NCBI GenBank assembly: GCA_964626885.1
Contig: CAZVJA010000004.1
Coordinates: 1-64,000 of the forward strand
DNA length: 64,000 nt
DNA from: CAZVJA01 sp964626885
GTDB taxonomy: Bacteria > Planctomycetota > Planctomycetia > Planctomycetales > Planctomycetaceae
Direction: 5' to 3'
A program made the translations under genes and the position numbers. A model generated the notes under the pieces. The model saw only the letters and a list, made by a program, of their open reading frames with translations, did no database searches and was not told the origin of the DNA. This document shows, in pieces, positions 9,170 to 17,433 of this stretch (within the stretch, counting starts at the first letter, position 1; each line of letters begins with the position of its first letter).

Positions 9170-9801
9170 GAAGTTGCGCCTGGCTGATCACGGTCCTGGG
9201 AGGATTGGGACCGTTCGCATTGCGCGCCGCGGAGACCGCGAACTCGCCACCAATACCAGCCATAAAAAAACAATCCACTACAGACAGCCAGACTGACAAA
9301 TCGTCCCCAAAAGATGTCTCCGCGAAGTCGGAAAGCTTTCCTAAGGAATTGTTCCGCGGAAAGGTGGTGATCTTGCGCGAGGCGCTCACACGGCGCGGCA
9401 TCAAGTCGGCGGAGGAATTCGACAAGCAAGTCGTGCTCGAAACACCCGACGGGGAATTGATCCCGATCGTTCCTGACTGGCGAGGCCGCGCATTCTACCA
9501 GGATGAGAAACTCCGTAACCGCAAGGTGGAGTTGATCGGCGTTCGCCGACCTGGTGTTCCGTACCTGCAAGTGCTGATGATCTTTACGTTCGACGAGCTG
9601 GGGGTGCGACAATACACCGACTACTGGTGCGACATCTGCTCGATTCCCATGTATGAGATCAAGCAGTGTGAATGCTGTCAGGGACCAATCCACCTTCGCT
9701 TCCAGCCTCGCGACCTGCCCGATTACATCCAGCAGAAGCCGCTGAAAGAGGATGCATCCCCAATGCCCGCCAGCCGATCATCCTCTAACAAACAGCCATG
9801 A
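9166..9801 (+). CDS. Secreted hypothetical protein with C-terminal Cys cluster
   Basis: The 211-residue product starts inside the previous stop (ATGA) and ends inside the mch start (ATGA). It has a short signal peptide (ITVLGGLGPFALRA-AE), a low-complexity Ser/Lys region (residues 25-55), a globular central part, and a C-terminal metal knuckle, CDIC followed 13 residues later by CECC. The tail is Ser/Lys-rich. No family was recognised. The four-base overlaps on both sides argue for translational coupling with mch, although export of the product makes a direct C1 role puzzling. Confidence 0.72.
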   Translation: MRSCAWLITVLGGLGPFALRAAETANSPPIPAIKKQSTTDSQTDKSSPKDVSAKSESFPKELFRGKVVILREALTRRGIKSAEEFDKQVVLETPDGELIPIVPDWRGRAFYQDEKLRNRKVELIGVRRPGVPYLQVLMIFTFDELGVRQYTDYWCDICSIPMYEIKQCECCQGPIHLRFQPRDLPDYIQQKPLKEDASPMPASRSSSNKQP

Positions 9802-10751
9802 CATTCGACCTGAATCGCCGCGCGAGAGAACTTGTGGACGGGCTGGTTGCGCAGGCCGATCAGCTACGTATCGCCGACCGACGCCTGCCGAGTGGAGCCC
9901 AAGTGTTCGACTTCGGCGTCGAGGCAGAGGGGGGGCTGCAAGCCGGGGTGATGCTCGCCCGGATCTGCATGTCGGGCCTCGGAGAGGTTTCAATTCATTC
10001 CAGCACCATCGATGGTCAGGTTTGGCCGCATGTGATGGTGATGAGCGATGCCCCCGTCGCGGCGTGTCTCTTGAGTCAATACGCCGGATGGCAGATCAGC
10101 GTTGGAAAGTTTTTCGCGATGGGCTCCGGGCCGATGCGGGCCGCGGCGGCGCGCGAAGAGTTATTCTCCAAGCTGAAATACTCCGAAGCGCCGACCGACG
10201 TTGTGGGAGTTCTCGAAACCGGGCGGCTTCCAGGCGATGCGGTGATCGACTTCATCACCGAACGAACGACGGTTCCGGCGGCGAACACCGTGCTGCTCGC
10301 CGCTCCGACCTCCAGCCAGGCGGGGAACGTTCAGGTCGTCGCCCGTTCGGTCGAAACGGCGATGCACAAGCTTTTCGAATTGGGATTCGATGTGAATCGG
10401 ATCTCGAGTGGTTGGGGAACCGCACCACTCCCGCCGGTCGCCGCTGATGATCTGGCGGGGATCGGCCGCACGAATGACGCCATCCTCTACGGTGGGCAGG
10501 TTGTCCTGTGGGTACATGGCGACGACGAATCGCTCGCAGAGATCGGACCGTTCGTTCCGGCGAACTCGTCCGCGGCGCATGGGAAGCCGTTCATCGAGAT
10601 CTTCAAGGAAGCGGGAGGAGATTTTTACAAGATCGACCCACATCTTTTCAGTCCGGCCGAGATCACTTTTCAGAATCTCGAAACGGGCCGCGTGCAGCGA
10701 TTTGGCTGCGTCGAACCGGCCGTATTGCGCAAATCCTTCGGATGGGAGTAG
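9798..10751 (+). CDS. mch: Methenyltetrahydromethanopterin cyclohydrolase
   Basis: The 317-residue protein matches Mch over its full length, with typical segments LPSGAQVFDFGVEAEGGL (residues 30-47), FFAMGSGPMRA (near 105) and RTNDAILYGG near the C-terminus. Mch interconverts methenyl- and formyl-tetrahydromethanopterin in the cytoplasm. In bacteria it belongs to the H4MPT-linked formaldehyde oxidation route of methylotrophs and planctomycetes. The start overlaps the preceding stop and the following ATP-grasp gene starts 10 bases before its end. Other pathway genes (fae, mtdB, fhc) are not in the window. Confidence 0.95.
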   Translation: MTFDLNRRARELVDGLVAQADQLRIADRRLPSGAQVFDFGVEAEGGLQAGVMLARICMSGLGEVSIHSSTIDGQVWPHVMVMSDAPVAACLLSQYAGWQISVGKFFAMGSGPMRAAAAREELFSKLKYSEAPTDVVGVLETGRLPGDAVIDFITERTTVPAANTVLLAAPTSSQAGNVQVVARSVETAMHKLFELGFDVNRISSGWGTAPLPPVAADDLAGIGRTNDAILYGGQVVLWVHGDDESLAEIGPFVPANSSAAHGKPFIEIFKEAGGDFYKIDPHLFSPAEITFQNLETGRVQRFGCVEPAVLRKSFGWE

Positions 10752-11641
10752 CGGTCTTGCACGTCGCGGTACTGGGGAATCCCGGAAGCTGGTACTGCCG
10801 CGATTTGGCCCGCGCGCTGGAGGAACGGAGCCACCAATACTCCCGGCTCGATTTTCCGCAACTCGTCGCGGAAGTGGGATCGGCGGCACGGCCGAGACTC
10901 AAATTGGGCAACTTCGATTTGACGACGCTCGATGCGGTGATTGTTCGCACCATGCCGCCGGGCTCGCTTGAACAGGTGGTCTATCGAATGGACGCCCTTG
11001 CTCGGCTAGAAGCGGCCGGTGTCACCGTGCTGAACCCGCCGAAGGCGATCGAATGCGCGGTGGACAAGTATCTGACGACCAGCCGACTGGAAGCAGCCGG
11101 GCTGCCGGTTCCGCCGACGTGCGTCTGCGAATCGGCCGACGCGGCGCTGGAGGCGTTCGAGCGGTTGGGGGGGGACGTCGTCGTAAAGCCGCTCTTCGGA
11201 GCTGAGGGGCGCGGAATCGTCCGCGTGAGCGATCCCGATCTCGCATTGCGAACCTTCCGGACGCTAGAACGAATTCAGGCAGTCCTTTATGTGCAGAAGT
11301 TCGTCGAGCACGAAGGATTCGATGTGCGGGTGCTGGTGCTCGACGGTAGCGTAGTGGGGAGCATCCGCCGGCGGAGTCCTCATGATTTCCGGACGAACGT
11401 CTCGCGAGCTGGAATTGCGGAGCCCCATGAGAGTTCCAAGCAGGAACGGGATTGGGCGTTGCACGCCGCTTCGGCGACAGGTTCACGCATTGCTGGGGTC
11501 GATCTGCTCTACTCGCGATCTGGAGAATGCTACGTTATCGAAGTCAACGCTGTCCCCGGTTGGCAGGCATTTCGTGGAGTGACAGGCATCGACGTCGCGA
11601 GACTGGTCGTCGAGTCGCTGGAACAATCACGGAAGAATTGA
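10742..11641 (+). CDS. RimK-like ATP-grasp ligase linked to mch (OrfY-like)
   Basis: The 299-residue protein has the ATP-grasp layout of RimK-type ligases: a pre-ATP domain, DVVVKPLFGAEGRGIV as the ATP-binding Lys/Gly loop (near residue 140), and the metal-binding end YVIEVNAVPGWQAF. It starts 10 bases inside mch. ATP-grasp genes beside mch (called orfY in methylotroph clusters) are thought to act in methanopterin-type cofactor biosynthesis, and related MptN adds glutamate to H4MPT in archaea. An amino-acid ligase acting on the C1 cofactor is the best inference; the exact substrate is unknown. ATG 10742 is preferred over later in-frame starts. Confidence 0.82.
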   Translation: MGVAVLHVAVLGNPGSWYCRDLARALEERSHQYSRLDFPQLVAEVGSAARPRLKLGNFDLTTLDAVIVRTMPPGSLEQVVYRMDALARLEAAGVTVLNPPKAIECAVDKYLTTSRLEAAGLPVPPTCVCESADAALEAFERLGGDVVVKPLFGAEGRGIVRVSDPDLALRTFRTLERIQAVLYVQKFVEHEGFDVRVLVLDGSVVGSIRRRSPHDFRTNVSRAGIAEPHESSKQERDWALHAASATGSRIAGVDLLYSRSGECYVIEVNAVPGWQAFRGVTGIDVARLVVESLEQSRKN

Positions 11642-11734
11642 ACGAGCAAAACAGTAGAATGGTTCCATCCCGGTGCCGTGCGGCTAGTGAACCTATCCCT
11701 ACCCTTCCCCTCCCTTATCTCGAAAGGAAATCCC

Positions 11735-12049
11735 ATGACAAAGCGAGACTGGTTGATCGTCGGCCTGAAATTGATGGGAATTTACTTCTGTGTGCAGGGG
11801 GTTGTAACGGGAGCCACTCTGGTTTCAACCTACTTCCAGCTATACGTCAACAACAACATTGTATCACGCGGTGTCGGGATTGGACTTGGACCGGGCGACG
11901 GGATCCCCCTGCAATTCTTCCTGGGGCCCGGAATTACGCTCCTGGCCTACCTGTTGGCAGCATTTTTCCTGATTCGTCAGACAAAATTCTGCCTGCTGTT
12001 CGTCTATCCATGGGCGGAACGAGACGAGATCGACAATACTGCTCCCTGA
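11735..12049 (+). CDS. Small membrane protein with two transmembrane segments
   Basis: The 104-residue product starts at ATG 11735, with AAAGGA a few bases upstream. It has two hydrophobic segments (about residues 7-35 and 62-82) separated by a Gly-rich loop (GVGIGLGPGDG) and a short charged C-terminus. No family was recognised. It follows the ATP-grasp gene by 93 bases on the same strand, so it may belong to that transcript, but its role is unknown. Confidence 0.65.
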   Translation: MTKRDWLIVGLKLMGIYFCVQGVVTGATLVSTYFQLYVNNNIVSRGVGIGLGPGDGIPLQFFLGPGITLLAYLLAAFFLIRQTKFCLLFVYPWAERDEIDNTAP

Positions 12050-12153
12050 ATCGCTCGCCTGCCGATAGCGTACGAAGTACTGCAACACGAGCGATCCCCT
12101 CCATCGAATCACGGGTAACCTTTCAGGCAGAGGCGTGTTCGCTAGCAGTTCAT

Positions 12154-12627
12154 ATGTGCCAAGCCGAAATCATCGAAGGAGATCTGCTCGATCAACAGGT
12201 TGACGTCATCGTCAACGCGTGGAACAGGAATATCATCCCATGGTGGTTATTGATTCCACATGGAGTCTCGGGGGCCATCAAGAAACGAGCCGGTTACGAA
12301 CCGTTCAAGGAATTGCGAAGAACAGGTGCTTTGCCACTAGGAGGAGCCGTGCTGACCAACGCCGGCAATCTCCCCTACCGAGGAATCATTCACGTCGCGG
12401 GCATCAACATGCTGTGGCGGGCGACGGAGACATCCATACGCCATTCTGTACGAAACGCCGTGCACCTCGCCGAATCGAAGGGGTTTCGGAGCATGGCATT
12501 CCCTTTGATCGGAGCCGGAACTGGCGGCATGAGCCCGGAACACTCTCGCAGTATTATGTTGGACGAACTTTCGAAGCTGGCAACACCCCTGTCGGTCAAG
12601 CTCGTCATCTTCCGGAAAAAGAAATAA
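12154..12627 (+). CDS. Macro-domain protein (ADP-ribose-binding fold)
   Basis: The 157-residue protein is a single macro domain. It has the ADP-ribose pocket pattern IIEGDLL then VDVIVNAWNRN (normally VNAAN), the loop LPLGGAVLTNAGNLPYRGIIHVAG, and FPLIGAGTGG near residue 120. Macro domains bind or hydrolyse ADP-ribose adducts. The VNAW substitution and the IPWWLLIPHGVSGAI stretch mark a diverged subgroup, so catalytic activity should not be assumed. The start (MCQAEIIEGD) has only a weak ribosome site. Confidence 0.85.
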   Translation: MCQAEIIEGDLLDQQVDVIVNAWNRNIIPWWLLIPHGVSGAIKKRAGYEPFKELRRTGALPLGGAVLTNAGNLPYRGIIHVAGINMLWRATETSIRHSVRNAVHLAESKGFRSMAFPLIGAGTGGMSPEHSRSIMLDELSKLATPLSVKLVIFRKKK

Positions 12628-12678
12628 TGAGCTTGTCGCTAATATCGAACTGCGATCTGCAATGCGCAGACAAGTTTG

Positions 12679-13680
12679 TCAGTTGTTCGCAAGCGCTTCG
12701 CGATGCGGTTTCGTCGCCGCTTCGATTTGCTCGCGGCTATCAAACCGCAGACAGGCGGCCCGCATCACAAAACCATACGCCTCATCCACGCGGTAATCGG
12801 TGATGAACCATTGAAAGTCCCATGCCGGATTTTTGTCACCTCCCCCAGTCGGGGATTGTGCGAACCAGATTCGATCACGCGGGCGAAACATCTGCACATA
12901 AGCCGTCTTGCCATTCATACCGTAGTACCACGGTTCGACGTAGACATATTCCGAGGGATGGTTGACGAGCGTCAGGGAAAAATCCGGAGGGATACTCAAG
13001 TTCGGCAGCGGGCCCGTGGGAGGATGCGTGCTCGCCTCTCCATGCTTGGGTGAAAAACTCCTGATCCAATCGGAGCCGGATTCCGTGCCGACCGGGCGCC
13101 CTTGAAAGTAAATCGCGCGGTCTTCCGGTTCGTTGATGTAACTGGCCCAGAACAGGCCGATGTACCCCTTGCGAAAGACATCAGCTCGCGGGATGCACTC
13201 GAACGTGTATTCCAGCGCCCCATCCTGTAACAGGTGATAACGACCGCAGCTCTCCAGCTTCCAGTTTGCAGTGGGAGGCTGATAAAGTTCGACGGTGTGT
13301 TCATCGATTGCACGCAATTGCATGGGAAACTTACGAGGCTCGAAACGTTCCCGATCAACCGTCATCGTTCCGTCATGAATATGCTCGAAATTGAGCCCCG
13401 CGTAGCTCGGAACAAAGAGATTCTGCTCGCGCCCCGCATGCTTGAACGCAGCCAGTCCGTTGTAACCCTCGCGATGGCCGGGAAGTTCCGGCACGTCGAC
13501 CGCGGAATTGTCCACGATAATGGCTGTAACTCCCGCGCGGCTGAGGACGACATGATGCGCTTGTGGAACGGTGAATTTTACGTCGGCTTTCGTGAGGCTG
13601 GTGACGCCCGGTGCAGCCAAGGGATGCCCAGCCATCGACACCGATAGAAAAGCCCACAACGCCAGGCCCGAATTCAACAT
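12679..13680 (-). CDS. Secreted hypothetical protein of planctomycete type
   Basis: The 333-residue product starts at ATG 13680, with AAGGTG upstream; a TTG one codon earlier is less likely. It has a signal peptide (LALWAFLSVSMAGHPLAA) and then a beta-rich body. Segments such as GLFWASYINEPEDRAIYFQG and YVYVEPWYYGMNGKTAYVQM (each shown in part) are rich in aromatic residues, as in galactose-mutarotase-like or carbohydrate-binding folds. No catalytic motif is clear and function is not assigned. It is divergent from the CysQ-like gene, with about 260 bases between them. Confidence 0.75.
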   Translation of the reverse strand: MLNSGLALWAFLSVSMAGHPLAAPGVTSLTKADVKFTVPQAHHVVLSRAGVTAIIVDNSAVDVPELPGHREGYNGLAAFKHAGREQNLFVPSYAGLNFEHIHDGTMTVDRERFEPRKFPMQLRAIDEHTVELYQPPTANWKLESCGRYHLLQDGALEYTFECIPRADVFRKGYIGLFWASYINEPEDRAIYFQGRPVGTESGSDWIRSFSPKHGEASTHPPTGPLPNLSIPPDFSLTLVNHPSEYVYVEPWYYGMNGKTAYVQMFRPRDRIWFAQSPTGGGDKNPAWDFQWFITDYRVDEAYGFVMRAACLRFDSREQIEAATKPHREALANN

Positions 13681-13946
13681 CAAGGTTCACCTTTCTCGCA
13701 GCACATCCTCGGGGAGATGCTTCCGGTTGCGCATCAAACAGACGGCCCCAAAGGATCATTCAACCCGCACTTACACTATGTTACCGTCGAACGGAACGAG
13801 GAAAAACCCCTTCATCTGCCTGTTCTTGGGGCTGCAATCGGCTGATTATTCGCAGGCGATCCACTATTCTGAAAGTCGCAACCAATGAGAAGCATGCATC
13901 AGTAACGGCTCTCCTGCGGACTTGTCAGAAATTCTGGAGAAACTGG

Positions 13947-14864
13947 ATGTCCGTTGAAAATTTATGTGCGGCTCTGTCGTCAACAATGCCCTCGGTGCTG
14001 CGTTGGGCGGGCGCCGTGGCGCGCCGACTCAGAAACTACAATATCACTGTTGGTGGAAAAACTTCCGGCAGTGCTAATACCGATGCGCTGACATTGGCTG
14101 ACCTCTCGGTACAAGAGTTGATTGTCGCGGCGCTGCGAGACCGTGACCCGGTTTTTCGATCATGCCGCATTGAAGCGGAGGAATCGACCGGTGACCTCGC
14201 CCGGTTCGCGATTGATGGGGAATACACGCTCGCGATAGATCCGATTGACGGCACGAAGCAATATCGCGATCGGACCGGAAACGGATACGCCGTGATGCTG
14301 CACCTGCGATCGCGAGAAACCGTGCACTACTCACTCGTGTACGTGCCCGAAACCGGCCCAAACGGCACTTGGGTGGAAGTTTCCGGCCATAAGATCGTCG
14401 TCGGTGCGGATGATCCCTCGCGGCCAGCGGAAGAGGTCTTGAGTTCCTTGACGCCGATTTCGCCGACTTCACGCAAGCAATCGAAAAACATTTACCTCAT
14501 CGGTTTTCAACAGCATGATCGTGAGAAGGCGGGACTTGTCACCTCGGCGGGATTGCAGGGCAATACCGCCGATGACATGCCTGGAAGCATCTTCGACCTG
14601 ATGGCAACCGGAGAATACACAGGATCGTTGATACATTCCCCCAACGTTTACGATTTCCCCGTATCGCTGCACATCGCTCGCGTGCTCGGCGGAGACGCCG
14701 TCTGGGTCCACAACGGCGAGCCGGTGCATTTCGGAGAAACCTGGCTCGACGATCGGGCAAATATGCTCCGCTTGCCGGGAATCGTGGCGTGTAGTGCCGA
14801 TCGCGGTGTTCTAAAAACTCTGTGTAATCTGGCGCGCGACTGGAACCCAGTGCGATATGCTTGA
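13947..14864 (+). CDS. Inositol monophosphatase/CysQ-family phosphatase
   Basis: The 305-residue protein has the metal-dependent phosphatase signature: a first acidic site IEAEES, LAIDPIDGTKQYRD (the DP-I-DGT motif, near residue 100), and VYDFPVSLHIARVLGG near the C-terminus in place of the usual W-D-x-AA segment. The family includes 3'(2'),5'-bisphosphate nucleotidases and inositol monophosphatases; substrate is not resolved. ATG 13947 has GGAG seven bases upstream. The C-terminal WD motif is degenerate (YDFPVS), so activity needs confirmation. Confidence 0.85.
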   Translation: MSVENLCAALSSTMPSVLRWAGAVARRLRNYNITVGGKTSGSANTDALTLADLSVQELIVAALRDRDPVFRSCRIEAEESTGDLARFAIDGEYTLAIDPIDGTKQYRDRTGNGYAVMLHLRSRETVHYSLVYVPETGPNGTWVEVSGHKIVVGADDPSRPAEEVLSSLTPISPTSRKQSKNIYLIGFQQHDREKAGLVTSAGLQGNTADDMPGSIFDLMATGEYTGSLIHSPNVYDFPVSLHIARVLGGDAVWVHNGEPVHFGETWLDDRANMLRLPGIVACSADRGVLKTLCNLARDWNPVRYA

Positions 14865-15235
14865 TTGAGCGGCAGTGAATCATAAAGGATTACCAAGCAC
14901 GAGCAAACGTTTCCGAGAGAACGAACGATTTCTGGAATATCTGCTTCGGGGATGAATCAGTTGTTCGAGGGAGAACCAGCCTCGACAAGGAAATGCCGTG
15001 AAAAAGCCGTCTCTTGAATGGCGCGGACCGGATGACTATATTCGACCAATCCGAACATTCCACCGATTTACTCCATTCATTTCGCTGATCTCAACGTCGG
15101 CCGCCGGTCATTTTCATTGATCCCCTTGGGGACTCCAACGACATCGCAGCGAATGTACTCCCTTGACGGAACGACGTGATTACGGCATTCGCTCTTCGAT
15201 AACCTCTCGATCCGCTGTTCAGGGATTTGTGCTTG
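14865..15235 (+). other. Intergenic region with no recognised gene
   Basis: No convincing coding frame, RNA gene or terminator was seen in these 371 bases. Short frames here lack ribosome sites and family resemblance. It presumably holds the promoter for the YrdC-phosphatase gene. Confidence 0.6.
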
Positions 15236-16354
15236 ATGTCCAAGGTGGTCGACATTCGCCAGTCCGACGATCCGCGCGACGTGATCCTTCAAGCCGTGCA
15301 GGAACTCTCGGAAGGTCGCCTCGTAGCCCTGCCTACCGAAACGGTCTACCTCACCGGAGCGTTAGCACTCGAACCGGTGGCCATAGATCGGTTGGCGAAG
15401 CGCATCGGCCCGAAATGTTCTCATTCACCGTCGCTCGTCATCAAAGGGATCCAAGAGGCGCTCGACTACGTTCCACATATGTCGCGGATCGGGCAGAAAC
15501 TCGCGCGCCGGTGTTGGCCCGGTCCCGTCATTCTGGCATTTGATGTCGAGGAATCCGCGGGGCTCACCGCTGCATTGCCGGATAATGCGCGCCGCCTCTT
15601 GCTATCGAAGGGGGCACTGCACCTCCGCGTGCCCGCACACGACGTGACGTTGGCCACATTGCGCCTGCTGCCGGCACCTCTGGTGGCGGCCCCGGAGCGA
15701 CTGCACACAGAAGAACCGCAAATTGCGGCAGAGCACGTTCTCGCAACTTGGGGTGAAGATGTTACGATGTTGATTGACGACGGGAATTGCCGCTATGGCG
15801 ATTTTTCGACGATCGTGCATGTTTCGAAAGAGGGTTGGCGCGTGGTTTCTCCGGGTGTGGTGACAGAAACAATGATCCGTCGCCTGGCGGGCAATGTTTA
15901 TCTGTTTGTGTGTACAGGAAACACCTGCCGCAGCCCGATGGCGGAAGGGTTGTTTCGTAAATTCCTGGCGGAGAAACTAAAATGTAGTGAGGATGAACTG
16001 CTTGACCGCGGGTATCTCGTGGTGTCCGCGGGGCTGGCGGCGGGTGTCGGGGCTCCGGCAAGTCCGGAGTCGGTGGAGTTGTTGAGGCGGCGGGGTGTCG
16101 ATTTGAGCGGCCACTCTAGCCAGCAGGTGGGCGATCGTCTGTTGGATCAGGCGGACCACATCTACACGATGACGAGAGCACACCGTCAAGCAATTCTGTC
16201 CGCTCGACCGGATCTGACGGACCGCGTTGAGGTGCTCTCGCGCGACGGGCTAGATGTTTCCGACCCGATTGGTGGCGGAATGAGCGATTACGAAGACTGT
16301 GAACGGGAAATCGAGAGGCATGTGCGGGCCCTGTTGAAAGAACTTCCTGAATAG
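15236..16354 (+). CDS. Fusion of YrdC/Sua5-like domain and low-molecular-weight phosphatase (YwlE-like)
   Basis: The 372-residue product joins two families. Residues 1-215 resemble YrdC/Sua5 threonylcarbamoyladenylate synthase (LPTETVY near 33, LRVPAH near 130, FSTIVHV near 185, then RVVSPGVV). The motifs are diverged: TVYG is TVYL and the usual KxRP nucleotide-binding segment reads KRIGPKCS. Residues 220-372 are a low-molecular-weight phosphatase with P-loop VCTGNTCRSPMAEG and the acid DP in VSDPIGGG. The Thr in CTGNTCR is the residue associated with protein-arginine phosphatase YwlE. ATG 15236 follows AGGGA. rpiB follows by 19 bases, matching the tsaC-ywlE-rpiB neighbourhood of Bacillus. 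Confidence 0.88.
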   Translation: MSKVVDIRQSDDPRDVILQAVQELSEGRLVALPTETVYLTGALALEPVAIDRLAKRIGPKCSHSPSLVIKGIQEALDYVPHMSRIGQKLARRCWPGPVILAFDVEESAGLTAALPDNARRLLLSKGALHLRVPAHDVTLATLRLLPAPLVAAPERLHTEEPQIAAEHVLATWGEDVTMLIDDGNCRYGDFSTIVHVSKEGWRVVSPGVVTETMIRRLAGNVYLFVCTGNTCRSPMAEGLFRKFLAEKLKCSEDELLDRGYLVVSAGLAAGVGAPASPESVELLRRRGVDLSGHSSQQVGDRLLDQADHIYTMTRAHRQAILSARPDLTDRVEVLSRDGLDVSDPIGGGMSDYEDCEREIERHVRALLKELPE

Positions 16355-16373
16355 AGAGGTCGAACGCTTCTTT

Positions 16374-16853
16374 ATGAAAATCGCCGTTGCCAGTGATCAC
16401 CGCGGCTTTGCCGTCAAAGGAAAGATCCTTGCCCTGCTCTCGGAGATGGGGCATGAAGGAGTCGATTGCGGCCCGGATACGGCGCGCAGCGTCGATTACC
16501 CCGATTTTGCCGCGAAGGTTGCGGAGTCTGTCTGCACGGGAGCAGCTGATCGGGGTATCCTGATTTGCGGTACGGGCATGGGAATGTGCATCGTCGCTAA
16601 TAAGTTCCCGGGAGTCCGCGCTGCTCCCTGCCACGATGATTTGACCGCGGAAATGAGTCGGTTGCACAACGATGCCAACGTGCTCTGCCTCTCGGCGGAT
16701 TTGTTGGGCGAACGTCTGGTCAATCGCATGGTGGAAATCTGGCTGAATACCGACTTCGAGGGGGGACGTCACGCCCGGCGGATCGAAAAAATCTCCCAAT
16801 ACGAAACTCGCTTCGGTAATGCTCCAAAACCACCGTCCACGGACGCGGGATGA
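16374..16853 (+). CDS. rpiB: Ribose-5-phosphate isomerase B
   Basis: The 159-residue protein is a standard RpiB/LacAB-family isomerase. It has MKIAVASDHRGF at the start, DYPDFA near residue 42, the CGTGMGM loop near residue 65 with the catalytic Cys, and NDANVLCLSAD near residue 103. It interconverts ribulose-5-phosphate and ribose-5-phosphate in the pentose phosphate pathway. It follows the YrdC-phosphatase fusion by 19 bases and is likely co-transcribed with it. The C-terminal 15 residues are a variable Pro-rich extension. Confidence 0.93.
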   Translation: MKIAVASDHRGFAVKGKILALLSEMGHEGVDCGPDTARSVDYPDFAAKVAESVCTGAADRGILICGTGMGMCIVANKFPGVRAAPCHDDLTAEMSRLHNDANVLCLSADLLGERLVNRMVEIWLNTDFEGGRHARRIEKISQYETRFGNAPKPPSTDAG

Positions 16854-17006
16854 CATTCCAGCGAGAATCAGCGAATTCTAGCGGATGACAAGCGGGCAGA
16901 CGAAAAATGGCCCCTTCGTTCCTTTTCTCCGCGCTTCGTTCGCTGTATGGTGTCAGGCGAACACAAAGGATGCTTCGTACCGATCCGGTAAAAGGACGTC
17001 TTCTGA

Positions 17007-17393
17007 ATGGACCCGAAGAATTTGAAATATGCCAAATCGCACGAGTGGATCTTCGTCGAAGGGGACGTCGCCACCATTGGCATCACGGCATTTGCCGTCC
17101 GCCAACTGACGGACTTGGTTTACGTTGACCTCCCCGCCGTCGGGAGGAAGCTTTCGGCTGGGGAAGTGTTTGGAGAAGTCGAAAGCGTTAAGGCCGTCAG
17201 TGATTTGTATGCTCCCGCAGCAGGAGAGGTTCTTGCCGTAAACGAGTCGCTCGCGAATGATTTGTCGGTGCTTTCGAGCGATCCCTACGGTAAAGGTTGG
17301 ATCTTGCGTCTCAAGTTGGACAACCCCGCCGCTATCAACGACTTGCTCGATCAGCAGTCGTACGAAGCCCACTGCACAGCCGAGGAACATTAA
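17007..17393 (+). CDS. gcvH: Glycine cleavage system H protein
   Basis: The 128-residue lipoyl carrier has the typical YAKSHEWIFVEGD start, the lipoylation lysine in ESVKAVSDLY (near residue 62), and NDLLDQQSYEAH at the end. It shuttles the aminomethyl group between the P, T and L proteins of the glycine cleavage system. It is the first of four co-oriented genes (gcvH, gcvPA, gcvPB and a lipoyl/octanoyl transferase), and the last of these can supply its lipoyl group. Confidence 0.96.
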   Translation: MDPKNLKYAKSHEWIFVEGDVATIGITAFAVRQLTDLVYVDLPAVGRKLSAGEVFGEVESVKAVSDLYAPAAGEVLAVNESLANDLSVLSSDPYGKGWILRLKLDNPAAINDLLDQQSYEAHCTAEEH

Positions 17394-17433
17394 AACAACT
17401 CGCCGCCAGCGGCAATCGATAATGAGGGAACGA

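Noticed and set aside
11452..12153. N-terminal extension of the macro-domain frame
   Set aside because: The upstream part overlaps the ATP-grasp and membrane-protein genes in another frame; the macro domain has its own ATG at 12154.
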